Assembly (NCBI GenBank): GCA_028554795.2
Contig: CM068838.1
Coordinates: 95,148,797 to 95,212,796 of the forward strand
Direction of reading: 5' to 3'
Length of the DNA: 64,000 nt
DNA from: Sinohyriopsis cumingii
Taxonomy: Eukaryota > Mollusca > Bivalvia > Unionida > Unionidae
Shown: positions 1 through 10,861 of the stretch, in pieces
How the letters are laid out: the number at the start of each line of letters is the position of its first letter
How positions within the stretch are numbered: position 1 is the first letter of the stretch
The notes under the pieces: model-generated
The model's database searches: none
What the model saw: the letters and a program-made list of their open reading frames with translations, nothing else
What the model was told of the DNA's origin: nothing
Program-made: the position numbers and the translations under genes

Positions 1-545
1 GATAGCATTATTTCCTATAATACGCAGCAACGATATTACAATGTTATGACCAATAAGTATTCAATGACAACATACACTTAGACGTTGACAACACGACTAT
101 GTTGAATTGCCATATTATTTCATTAATGAAGTAAAGAGTGATGCTATTGAGGCATGATATATTTGCATCTGTTTCCCATGGTACATTTTACAAGCGCACA
201 AATAGGCACACCACAAACACAACAACAACGCTGATGAATTCAATGCAGTTACAGTAGCGTGCATGAAGCATAAATCATGAAGGACCCAATCTTGTAATAA
301 TGCTGACATTTAAATGAGTTATAAGAAAGTAGTCCTGACAGTATAATTAGTGATAAAGTTCGACAGTAGATGATAATAAGCTTCATTATACCAAAGAGGA
401 TTGAATCCATGTTGATTTCCCAGTCAAACCTGACAACCAGAACGGGTTGTAATATTTGGTTGACATGCTGTCTAGAGGGATATGTTGACTGCAAATGTAT
501 ATTCAACGATAACTATACACAGACTGCTGCGTAAAAATACAGTTA

Positions 546-548
<3 letters not shown>

Positions 549-609
<61 letters not shown>
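549..609. repeat. (TA)n microsatellite, length varies between units
   Basis: An uninterrupted TA tract of about 61 bp in copy 1. The matching tracts are about 90 bp (10769-10858), 102 bp (21017-21118) and 100 bp (31260-31359), and those three start with a TATACATACA interruption absent from copy 1. The Tyr-Ile runs it encodes are not a protein. Confidence 0.97.
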
Positions 610-613
<4 letters not shown>

Positions 614-1393
614 AATAAATCTGATTCTATTCTTTTAATTAAATTACTATAAGTGAAAATGAAATATATGTGCACAGAACAAAATTGCAGATCCTCCCCA
701 ATATCCTGGGTGGTAAGTACCTTTTCATAAATGAATTTAAGATGAATGTGTTGATTGTTGTATATCTCGTATTCTAAGAACTGTTGCTATAATGCGATGA
801 TTACGCTCACATTGTATACGTCACCCTTTGAAAGCCATCGTGCAGGTTTATAAATTTAGAATCTATTTACACTGAAACCTACATATCCTATATTGATAAA
901 ATAGGCCGTAACTCTTTGGGTGGGTTTCTAATACACGGGCATTATATTCATGAGATGTGACACACTAAACAGGAAAGAAAATTATTCAGCATACCAGAAA
1001 ATATCGTGGACTTGAGAAATTGCGTAAACAATTGCTCTCCTTAAAAATTTTGTATTATATGCAGATTTACAAAGGAATACGTATTCTCCACGCGTTAACA
1101 GACGCTAAAGAATAATTAAAAAATTATATTACAAAACGCGAATTTGTTTAAAAGTTGGATTTGGGCAAAATATATTTCACAACTCCCATTTGGCAACCTA
1201 ATGGCATTTCTGCTCCCTGTCAGACATGTGACGAAAGGAAAAAAGCTATTTTTTATAATCTTGAAAATTAATTTCTGGCAAATTCTAATGTTTGCGAAAT
1301 TAATGCATTTTTTAATATATTTTATCCTAAAAATGATAACATGAACTTAATATCAATAAATCCATAACAAGATTAGTGGCAAATGTCAGAACA

Positions 1394-1660
1394 TTATTCA
1401 CACACAGAAAATACCCAAGTTTCGATATAGTGTGGAAGTCCTTCATAATTGCCAACAGAAAAATACCTCTCCACTCCATTTGCGTGTCTACACTCTAACA
1501 GTTTCCATTTATATTTAAAGATGCCGAGACGCGAACCAACATGGAAAGAACTGAGATGTCGCTGATTCGTAAATGCGCCCGCATATGGCCACTCGTGCAT
1601 CCCAAACCAGGCACAGAACATCTGATGAAAAGTAATACGACGACCACCTAGATGTGACAA
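1394..1660 (-). other. Exon-like open segment, possible coding exon
   Basis: An 88-codon open frame on the minus strand with a varied, protein-like composition (five Trp, balanced codons, few low-complexity runs), more GC-rich than its surroundings. I recognise no domain. It recurs at 11642-11908, 21902-22168 and 32143-32409. The only difference I see among copies is a silent Gly codon change in copies 3 and 4. A possible splice acceptor (tttcatcag) precedes the third Met, so it may be an exon or an old pseudogene piece. It lies 250 bp upstream of the cysteine-rich gene promoter on the opposite strand. Confidence 0.25.
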
Positions 1661-1855
1661 TATTTTACGAATTTGTGCGAGAGAAGGGTGGATTTACAAG
1701 AGCTAGACATGCAAATGGGTAGGCAGAGCTTAACCTTATTTCAGGGAGGTTACGTAGTGTCGAACAACAAGCTGGGATTTATAATCAGCGATTAACTGGC
1801 TTACAGAGTTACTCACCTGACCTAGGTTACACGAACCTAAGCTCTTTCACAGTAG

Positions 1856-1880
1856 TGACGTCATTATTGGACCATATATA
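1856..1880 (+). promoter_or_regulatory. CRE + TATA core promoter of the cysteine-rich gene
   Basis: A perfect palindromic cAMP-response element, TGACGTCA (1856-1863), sits 11 bp upstream of TATATA (1875-1880). Start of transcription is expected near 1905. The same arrangement is at 12104-12128, 22364-22388 and 32605-32629. CREB/ATF control is inferred from the motif alone. Confidence 0.6.
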
Positions 1881-1904
1881 GCCAAAGTCACTGAAAGAAA
1901 GTAT

Positions 1905-1982
1905 AAACGGTGATTTGGAAAAGAGCTGGTGGCATTGTTCTCAAGCGTTCAACTCAAGCCAGGGTAAATAGTCAGCCTTTAG
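1905..1982 (+). other. Non-coding first exon (5' UTR) of the cysteine-rich gene
   Basis: The exon runs from about 25 bp beyond the TATA box to a consensus donor (CTTTAG then GTAAGT at 1983-1988). It contains no ATG. The predicted partner acceptor is at 3057-3058, after a long pyrimidine tract, giving an intron of about 1.08 kb. Copies end at 12230, 22490 and 32731. The exact 5' end is inferred from the TATA position. Confidence 0.5.
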
Positions 1983-3062
1983 GTAAGTGCCTCCTTTTAA
2001 TCATAGCTGCAGCAGACACTCTTCCTCACAAACCACTTTCCAGCAAGTCAACTTCAAGTAATCCAATGCGAAAAAGCCCGTCGCATAAAGTAGGATTGCA
2101 AACAAAGCTTTGTAAGCACCCATTGATTTGGAGTAATAACTAGTGAATAGTTATAAAACATTTATCTGAAGACACTAACATAATCGGTGTAAGCTGAGAT
2201 AAAGAAGAAAAAATCACTTTAGGAAGTAATTAGAAGTTTCGTATAACGGTAGATAAGTTGTATAATGCCTAATAGACTATATGTGTGCTTAGGCTAATTA
2301 CTATCCAGACTAATGTTCAATAAGTGCGGTAGGTAAGTTCCATGATGCCTAATGGATTAAATGTGTGCTTAGGCTAATTATTTGCAAGCATACTAGACTA
2401 TAAGTGGCAGATAAATGAGTTGTGGGTAAATGTTTGACTATGCATCAAGGAACGAATTAGCTAGAAATATTTAATAGTTTTAAATTAGGAATTTTCTAAA
2501 CTCAGTTATATAGTTGTAGATTTTAAAGCATGCATAATTGATAACTTTGACAAAGTATATTCAGCAATGAAATTTCTTTATCTAGTGTTTTTTCTAGCCA
2601 ATGTTGTAATGCAATGACGTATGTCAATAGACCTATTTACCTCAAATAATGGGCAAGTTGGCCAACAGTTTGGTAGGTGTTATACCTCGAAATTCAAAAA
2701 CTAAACTTTCACAGATTTATAATAATCCTGGCACGAACATACACACATACATACATACATACATACATACATACATACATACATACATTAATGTGGTCAT
2801 TGAAATATTCCGTTGCTCGAGCAAGTTACTGTTTTCACGGGCAAGCAAATATTTAGGATGCAAATAATGCATCGGGTGTGACAAAAATGTTTATTATTAC
2901 ACGTATAAACTTTGGAATTGAACTTTTAAACAGGCAGGTACAAATATGACATTCGCATCCCACTCATCAACACATCCTTCTTTTACCAAAATTAAAAATT
3001 AGTTTAGAAAGCAATTAATATCTGATTATTTTTTTTCTTCTATTCTATGTATGTATAGCATC

Positions 3063-3518
3063 ATGAACTTCATATTACATCTACTCAGCATGGTGTTTGT
3101 TGTTCTTTTCCACGGGATTCAAACAGAAAAGCCGTTTCGCGACTTGTATACCGCTGGCAACACCAAATGTCGGGCTGACCATGAGTGCGGATTTCACGGT
3201 GAATCATTCAGGTGGTGTTATACAGATGACGCGAGATACTGGGAATATTGTTGCAGTGAAGAGTGCACCTTTCATGGACAAACTTACCTGTATTGTAAAT
3301 CTGGATCGACGTGGGAATATTGTAGCGAACCTAGTTACGAGACAGAAAATGGAGGACAGTGTCATCCGGAACATCCTTGCGGTCTACACAGAGATTCTTA
3401 TGAGATAAATCTCAGGTTTTGGTGTTATACAGATATTGAGAAGAAAATAAAGGCATTGTGCTGTCCACAGAGTACCCCTGGCTGCAATAACGATATTGAT
3501 TATTATTATTCCACATAA
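3063..3518 (+). CDS. Secreted cysteine-rich protein, copy 1 (type A)
   Basis: A 151-residue protein. Residues 1 to about 21 form a signal peptide (hydrophobic core LLSMVFVVLF). The mature part has 14 cysteines in three related modules: two of the form C-x4-CG-H-x5-WCYTD and a middle one with YC and WEYC. I chose the ATG at 3063 because it directly follows a strong acceptor (pyrimidine tract plus TATAG, AG at 3057-3058). The upstream in-frame ATG at 3051 lies in the intron. The module style is like small secreted cysteine-rich proteins of molluscs, with some likeness to fibronectin type II spacing. Function is unknown; secreted defence, mucus or recognition roles all fit. It is identical to copy 2. 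Confidence 0.85.
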   Translation: MNFILHLLSMVFVVLFHGIQTEKPFRDLYTAGNTKCRADHECGFHGESFRWCYTDDARYWEYCCSEECTFHGQTYLYCKSGSTWEYCSEPSYETENGGQCHPEHPCGLHRDSYEINLRFWCYTDIEKKIKALCCPQSTPGCNNDIDYYYST

Positions 3519-3685
3519 CACAACCATAAGCGGTGAATTATTTGGTATCCTGAGCGACTTTTTTGATGCAGCATCTGTACTGTGCAATTTCTTAACTTAC
3601 TAGCGCAGAACATAGGAGGAATCACTAGAATATATTTGCGCATCTGAAAATATTGCAACGCTCAAGCATTACAAATACTGTTTTT

Positions 3686-3691
3686 ATTAAA
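3686..3691 (+). terminator. ATTAAA polyadenylation signal
   Basis: The first recognisable polyadenylation hexamer downstream of the cysteine-rich stop codon is ATTAAA, 168 bp after the stop. It is conserved in all four units. The assignment rests on motif and position only. Confidence 0.35.
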
Positions 3692-4166
3692 ATTACAACA
3701 TAACAAAATTGGTGATAACGTTACAAATAGGATTTAATGAAAAATCAACGAAAATTCGATCGTAATATTGGTAATGCCTAAAGAATTTATCAGTAAGTCG
3801 TCGATCCATTTCAAGGTCACTGTTACTATTTATTTGTCTCCTCGTTTTGAACAACAATTTAATAAAATGCAGTGTCACTAAGCTTTGTCTGTTGTTTGTA
3901 CAAATAGTCGCAGATATATGAGGACAATCTTGACATTTTCTATTTTCTACAGGAAACCTAATGATGATAATGTGGAAAAGGAAATGAATAAGAGTACGAT
4001 AAATTATGTGGATAATAATAATAATAATAATAATAATAAACAATTTTAAATTAATCTAAAGCACTGGTGACATCATAATAATGTTCACCATGAAATTAAC
4101 GACATTGTCAGCACATTACTATATATCATATATAGGACACAAAAGATAAGTACCAGTTTTAAGGAC

Positions 4167-4586
4167 CAATTCAAGTACTTAAGCAGAGCTAATCAATACT
4201 AAGCCCAACTCCCTTGGATTATGAGTCCATCATTGTTATGAGTTGAGCTATCTCCGTTGAGGTATGAGCTAGTATTACGACAATACCAAATGTTGCTCTT
4301 TCTAACAATTCTTCTCCTTTCAGCCGTTGTTTCTTATTTTACAATGATAATAGCACTTATATATAGTAAAACCACTTCAAGTACTTAAGCAGGCTAATCA
4401 ATACTAAACACAACTCCATTGGATTATGACTCCAACAATTTTATGAGTTGAGCTATCGCCGTTTACAGATTGCTCGATAATGAGGTATGAGGTAGTATTA
4501 CGACAATGTCAAATGTTGCTCCTTCTAATAATTCTTCTCCTTTCAACCGTTGCTTTGTTTTTTAAAACGATAATAGTACTTGTGCA
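4167..4586 (-). repeat. Direct duplication of a ~200-bp tRNA-like (SINE-type) repeat
   Basis: Two diverged direct copies (about 4167-4363 and 4370-4586). Read on the minus strand, each holds an A-box-like TAGCTCAACTCA and a tRNA-like anticodon arm. In the second copy (4419-4435) it is a perfect 5-bp stem, TTGGA/TCCAA, around a 7-nt loop with U33 and anticodon CAT. The acceptor and T arms are not recognisable, so this looks like tRNA-derived repeat remains, not a working tRNA. It repeats in every unit. Confidence 0.4.
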
Positions 4587-5571
4587 TATTAAGCATAGTA
4601 ATGTCACCATCACCATAACTGCTGTTACTACAAATCAATAAGTCAAGTCTTATATCATTCAGCAGTTCAATTAATCAGCTTATCGGATATAATTCATGCC
4701 GTGTTGACTAAAGATGGTAACTCTCCTAATTTATATATTGTTTATTAAGTATTACAAGACTTGAGCCTATTTTTGCTAATGCATTATCATTTCATCTACG
4801 AAAAGTTTTGGGTCTTCCATTTTGTATTGTAACATTCTGAGTAGGCCATTTAGAACTCGAAGTGAATCGTGCGTTATATATTGCTCGCACAAAAATGCAA
4901 TTTTCTCTTCCATAAAGTAAATTGAGATATAACACTATAGATAAATTCAGATATCACACTACACAAATTTTCATCCGGAACTATCACCCTTGTATATTTA
5001 ATCTTGATCTGCCTTCAAATACAGAAGGCATTTAATCGAAACCATTCGAAAGTTAACAATAGGATAATGAACAAACAAACATGTTTGACTAATGACAACA
5101 TGAGACAATAAAATTGCCAAATCAATCAGATCTTGGCCATAGTGAATGAAACTAAAATGAGTTAAGGATCATCGTCAATAGTATATATCTCTGCAACCAA
5201 ACTAAATTCAAAAATAATTCAATATAAAAATATTTAACATAATTAAGACTATCTTTTGCTATCTTTATTTCTGAGTATATAACGTAAATTAAAATTAATA
5301 ATATAATATAAAGAATGGAAAGAGACAATAATTAAAGGAGAAAAAATACGTCCATTTTCCAGATGATCATACAAAGGTAATTGCATATATGGTGAAAATT
5401 CACCGTGAGACTTAAGGGAAATTAAATTAATATATCGTCAGCAGTAGCTTTGAAGATTTCCTGCTACAACAAACTAGAAAGGCACTTTCAGAAAACGCGA
5501 TATAGGCTTTAATCAGCTTGCTATATCCACACATACACAAAGGGAGGAAATCCAAATTAACGCGTTCTTAC

Positions 5572-5613
5572 CTTTTTCAGAAACGTTACGTCATTACTTA
5601 ATGCATCATACAT
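5572..5613 (-). other. Candidate short first coding exon on the minus strand
   Basis: An ATG at 5613 opens 14 codons that end exactly at a consensus donor (AAAAAG then GTAAGA). It lies about 100 bp from the plus-strand TATAAAA at 5718, so the interval could be a two-way promoter. A possible downstream acceptor is a TTTCCTGTAG at about 3950. It is present in all units (copy 4 ends just past it). Weak support: short and unrecognised. Confidence 0.15.
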
Positions 5614-5717
5614 ATTGATAGTTATATGAGAGAGTGGAGGGTGGGGTATACGAGAACTAGACATGCACATGAGCAGGGAGATCTTTCTCCTTGTTTATGA
5701 GGTCAGGTTTACTCGTT

Positions 5718-5724
5718 TATAAAA
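5718..5724 (+). promoter_or_regulatory. Second TATA box in the unit
   Basis: TATAAAA, with an upstream segment (about 5628-5690) that resembles the segment upstream of the cysteine-rich promoter (about 1676-1735): both have gagagaagggtgg-like and ctagacatgcaaatg-like strings. This suggests a duplicated promoter region. It recurs about 10.25 kb later in copies 2 and 3. Confidence 0.35.
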
Positions 5725-5837
5725 GTATTCACCTGCTACAACGAAATAGAAAGGCACTTTCAGAAAATGAATTAAATGACTAACATTGCCAAATCTTAAA
5801 CGGGTAGCAACGCAAACGGAAATAACATCAAATACAA

Positions 5838-8800
5838 ATGGCACTAGAGGTAAGCACAAAATATTTATTATACAATCTACATAAAATGCATTCTTTGTTT
5901 CCTTTATATAACATTACTGTTAAATTATCAATAACGATCTTTTTTTGTTTTGAACGTTTTCATTAGGCTCAAGATCGTGTATAACATGTTATATCTTCCT
6001 GAGCTTGTTTTGTAATAAAAATATGTACATAAAAGTCAAAAGTTCAAAAGGTACAATCAATATTATCGTAATCTAGAGATTCACGACAAAACACACTACT
6101 GTTCACAAATAAAATAACAACAATCGAGAATAAGAGACCTACATTTACTTATTGTAATGTCAGTGTTGAAATTAATTAAATTTGTATCATCAAAGCAGCA
6201 CGGCTTGACTAACCCTTGAGCTCCTGAAAATATTTATATTTATGCTTTCGGTGCAATGCGAGACGCCAGAACCTCTCGTTTGAATTATTCATGTATCTAC
6301 CATATTTCATTAGAATTTACAGACCACAGCCTTAAGAAGTATATATGAATACAACTTTGAATACACGTCAATTAGGCCAGATTTAATAGCCCTTTAAAAC
6401 CTCTATTGGGTTTTAAATAGAATATATTAATCACAGGGAATTATCTCGAATCAGGATGAAAGTCAAGGAAAGTGATATCATTGATGACTGGAGTTTTAGA
6501 AAACCATTAAACAAAACATGAGACAGACATTGCAATGTAAAGAATATAAACGTACATACAAATTCTAAACCTTCTGATCTCTCTGAATTTAGTCATTGAG
6601 GAATGACACAATTAAAAAGTTATTTAAAGTGCGTAATGCTTTGGGAAACAATACATTGAAAAACGTGCAGTGAACAGAAAGCTTAAATTCGTTACTTCAA
6701 CGGATCGAATTATTGATCCCATTAAGATTTGAATTTTCATCAGAAGCTGATATTAAAGGATCACATCACACCATCAATATTATTATAATTTCTACATACC
6801 CTTGGCAATGAATGTTATGTATTTTATTCTTGGCCTGTTTTAACTGTGGTCGCCTCGGTGCATGACACAAACATGCTGTATTAGACCAAATCCATATAAC
6901 AATGATTGAGAATGTTAACATGGTATAAACAATGGTTTTCCAGCTGCTGATTTTGTGCAGTGTTATTAATATTTCATTTATATTTGTTAATTTTTTCTCC
7001 ATCGTTTTATTATGTGTTAAATGGTAATTTTTAATTAACCTTGTCAAAAATCAAGTTCATGTTGTACCTGACTGGTAACGTCTATTTTGTAAAGAAACAA
7101 AATACGTAGTTACAAATTTCTGTATAATGGTGGATTAAATATTCAGGTCATTATTAATGACAAACATATTAATACTCTTGATTCCGAGCTTAAAAACGTC
7201 TAGAACCAAAGTTTCCACTAAGTTGTCATATTACTCTCAGAAAATGCTAATTGTGTCCAAAGCCAAGCAGAGGATTTTATAATCATGCTAAATTGACCAT
7301 TGTTTACTACTGCATCAGAGCTGAAGTGGAAATCATTTGTATTATTGTATTCAGTTTTTGGTTTGAGCGGAATTATTTATTCAAATATTTAATCACTGGA
7401 ATTACAAAGTTCTGAATAGAGTTGTAGCGATAGTGAAACGGATGTTGATTTAATTCTGGAATTTCTAAAATATTTCAGATATAATATGATTTGTCATTGT
7501 AATTAACACTATAATGTTTTGTAAGAAACGAATTTCTTTGATTGTACTAGCCAATACCTACACCGGTAAATATGTGCTCACCAAAGTTATGATTATTAGT
7601 CTAATTAGATACACATACATTTAATTCCTAACTATCTTTAGGAAAGAAAGCATACACACATTCATACAATTTTTAATCTTAATTTGTTTTAAACGTTGTA
7701 TCACACAAGTTTGAACTCTTCTGGAAGGCGTTTCCCATGACAAACAGATATTTTAAAAACTGCAGAAACTTCAAGTCCAACTAACCACTATTTAAATTAC
7801 TCGATGCAGGAATTTAGGTTTTAAATGGTGATAGGAAATCGATCTTTATTTAAGTGATGTTTGCACATCCATATATAAACACTACAAGCATTATTGATAA
7901 TTACACAGGTGTTCTCTTTGAAATAACTGTCACAGTAAATCTTACAGAAGAAAGCTTATTTCAAAGGGTGTGTTGAATAACGTACACTTACCTTTGGAAA
8001 ACAAATACAGATATAATTATGTTAATTCTACAAGCTGTTATATGCGAACTGGCATTCTTTCTACCAGTACTGGCCCTTGAGTCCATATCATTACTGTAAC
8101 ATAATGAAAAACTAAAGTATGAAGTAGCTTGTGCCCTAACAAGGGGAATACTTTTTTATTGTCAGTGAAGATCATCGGAACTTTAGGAGGAGTGTCAGAT
8201 GTTTAAAGCCAAATTTGAAAAGGTTAGTTTGTTTTATTTTATCTTCAACGACAAGCTAAACAGTTATTATTATTATTAAATCTACTTTATTCTTGTAATT
8301 CACTTCCAAAGATTTGCAACTAAATATGTACGATAAAGTTATAAACAATAATTTAAAATAAAAACTTTTTGTTATTGTTATTATCATGATTGTTGTCATT
8401 CTTCTCATTTTTACTATTTATCCTTGTGTATCGTTGCAGAGTAAATCAATAGTTAGAGGCGGGAACAGTCCGCCAAATTCACAAACACAAAAGGTAGGAC
8501 TGAGATAATTATGAAAACATCAATAAAGTTTGCTGAATGCTCTATAATTTTTGTCAGAAAACATTTTCACCGATGATGCAATAACAAAAATATAGCTTTG
8601 TAAACAACGTTGCACATTAATCATGAACTATCTTATTATTTCTAAGGGAAACGTGTCAGTCCACATCTAATAAAAAATACAAAATTATAACAATTAAAGA
8701 CTATCTCCACTAATTCCCTTTATAGATGTATAATCATTGCAAAGCCATTTTTTCTTGACGTATACGATAAGACATGTAAGTACATTCAGATCCAGCCTTA

Positions 8801-9151
8801 CAAATAAAATATTTGTAAATAACTTCAACTAAATCCTTCTGTCTCTGTTTGATGCTGTTTCTATTTATTTAAAAAAAATCGTTTTCATGCGTACATTACG
8901 TGATAGAACTGTGACGTCGATTATTATAACTGGAAGGTCGCCAACAAAGCAAAGTGGAATTAAAGTTGACATCGGTTATGTAATGTCAAATTAGGCGAAT
9001 GTTTTGTTTGTTTTCTTAAAGTGTATCGAATCATTATTTACTTGGCTTTTGGCAGGAGAATACGACCAGAGACCATAATTGTGTGTGTGATGTGACACGC
9101 CTAACAAATTGTAATTATTGTCTGCTATTGAAGTACTACAATTTCCAGTAA
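5838..9151 (+). CDS. Candidate small multi-exon gene (copy 1 of 3)
   Basis: Four segments with good splice signals can be joined. ATG GCA CTA GAG (5838-5849) ends at GTAAGC. An exon at 8166-8222 follows TTGTCAG and ends at GTTAGT; it has in-frame stops but also its own ATG at 8199. An exon at 8440-8493 follows TTGCAG and ends at GTAGGA (18 codons, phase 0). A last exon opens at 9056 after TTTTGGCAG and runs 31 codons to TAA at 9149-9151; it has four Cys in a CxC...CxxC pattern. Joining the first, third and fourth, or starting at 8199, keeps the frame open. AATAAA lies at 9219-9224. No signal peptide and no known family. Other copies: 16086-19399 and 26335-29648. It could also be a non-coding RNA. 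Confidence 0.25.
6766..7047 (-). other. Exon-like open frame with a hydrophobic segment
   Basis: A minus-strand open frame whose middle (residues about 38-60) is a signal- or membrane-type segment followed by a Cys-containing basic stretch. The frame meets a good donor (CCAAGG then GTATGT) near 6797. It is unchanged at 17014-17295 and 27263-27544. It may be the signal-peptide exon of another small secreted protein or chance; no partner exon in matching phase was found. Confidence 0.15.
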
Positions 9152-9743
9152 AGGCAGTTATTAAGAATCAGTTTATATTCACAGTTAAAATATATAGACA
9201 TGACTATTCAAACAAGGAAATAAACAACATAATACAGCTTCTCAAGGAAAATGGATCAGTCAGTTTTGGGAAACATAAAGGAAGCTTCAACAAGTATTTA
9301 TTTATTTATTATTCTAAATAGAAAAAACAAAAAGGCATTACTTAACTGGTTTTGTAACCTACTAAATTTATACATTACCTGAAAAGTTCTTTTTTAAACA
9401 GATAATGCCATTAGGTAAATTATTCCAATAATAGGATTGTTCTCAGAAAATGTACAACTTGTTTGTAGCAACTATCAATATTAGTATGTAACTAATTACA
9501 CAATTTGTTTTCAGAGCGAGTTTATAATACCCAATCCAGCAAATCATCTTCATATTTATAAATGTTGTTGAATTATTGTATAGTCTTTATCGTATATATC
9601 TCGAGGTGTTCTACACAAATGAGCATGCTATATTCATGAATCTTACTTATTAAGACACAAAGTATTATACAGATACAGGGGTACGGTATCCTTCACAGCT
9701 GTAACTTAGGGTTAGTTCACATTTTCCTATATCATAAAAATTT

Positions 9744-9794
<51 letters not shown>

Positions 9795-10220
9795 TAATAA
9801 TAAAGGAAGACTACCAGTATTAATGATAACAATACATATATTCAAAAAAGTTAAAGAAAAGTTCAAATCAAAACAAAATCACAGCCACCTCCGCCCCTAA
9901 AACCCAAAAGCCAAAGGGTCAGTACTTTATAGTGAATGTATTTCGTAAGCTTAGGCCAATAGTTGGGATTAACTTGGTTAGCCTGCAGCAGACACTTTGA
10001 GCTTGTTGATCAAGAAGGATTACTAACAATGTTGACTACGTCTACAATATAATAAATTTTGCACGGCTACATTGAAATTCATGTCAGTGCTCGGTCAGGA
10101 TATTCATCAGAGAGGGTCAGAAAACAAAAAACACAGTCACTCTGCAATAGAGAAAACATTTAATGGACTTGAGAAATTCAGCAAAGTTGAGAACACAAAT
10201 ATATTGTAAGTTTAACCGAT

Positions 10221-10774
10221 GATAGCATTATTTCCTATAATACGCAGCAACGATATTACAATGTTATGACCAATAAGTATTCAATGACAACATACACTTA
10301 GACGTTGACAACACGACTATGTTGAATTGCCATATTATTTCATTAATGAAGTAAAGAGTGATGCTATTGAGGCATGATATATTTGCATCTGTTTCCCATG
10401 GTACATTTTACAAGCGCACAAATAGGCACACCACAAACACAACAACAACGCTGATGAATTCAATGCAGTTACAGTAGCGTGCATGAAGCATAAATCATGA
10501 AGGACCCAATCTTGTAATAATGCTGACATTTAAATGAGTTATAAGAAAGTAGTCCTGACAGTATAATTAGTGATAAAGTTCGACAGTAGATGATAATAAG
10601 CTTCATTATACCAAAGAGGATTGAATCCATGTTGATTTCCCAGTCAAACCTGACAACCAGAACGGGTTGTAATATTTGGTTGACATGCTGTCTAGAGGGA
10701 TATGTTGACTGCAAATGTATATTCAACGATAACTATACACAGACTGTTGCGTAAAAATACAGTTAGATGTATAT

Positions 10775-10861
<87 letters not shown>

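Larger units (their letters stand above)
1..10220 (+). repeat. Tandem ~10.25-kb unit, copy 1
   Basis: This is the first of four head-to-tail copies. The same string (gatagcatta) restarts at 10221, 20469 and 30712. Inside the unit are the cysteine-rich protein gene (exons about 1905-1982 and 3059 on), a (TA)n tract at 549-609, a (CATA)n tract at 2739-2788, two (TAA)n tracts (about 4013-4038 and 9750-9792), a locally duplicated tRNA-like repeat (4167-4586) and a second promoter-like region (about 5630-5850). The stretches 620-1390, 7050-8160 and 9325-10220 show no gene I can support. Copy 1 differs from copies 2-4 around 524-570 and 8340-8880 but matches copy 2 at the coding exon. Confidence 0.98.

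Noticed and set aside
472-675. Open frame of Tyr-Ile repeats (and its copies)
   Set aside because: It is the translation of the (TA)n microsatellite and changes length in each unit.
3097-3408. Second open frame overlapping the cysteine-rich exon
   Set aside because: It is a shadow in another frame, is truncated in copies 3 and 4, and has no protein-like pattern.
3693-4043. 116-codon minus-strand open frame
   Set aside because: Its N-terminus is a (TAA)n tract, it overlaps the 3' region of the real gene, and no domain is visible.
4415-4436. Functional tRNA(Met) gene
   Set aside because: Only the anticodon arm and an A-box-like string are recognisable; acceptor and T arms cannot be paired.
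9118-9321. 67-codon open frame near the last candidate micro-exon
   Set aside because: It starts only at a TTG and overlaps the candidate spliced exon in another frame; composition is AT-driven.
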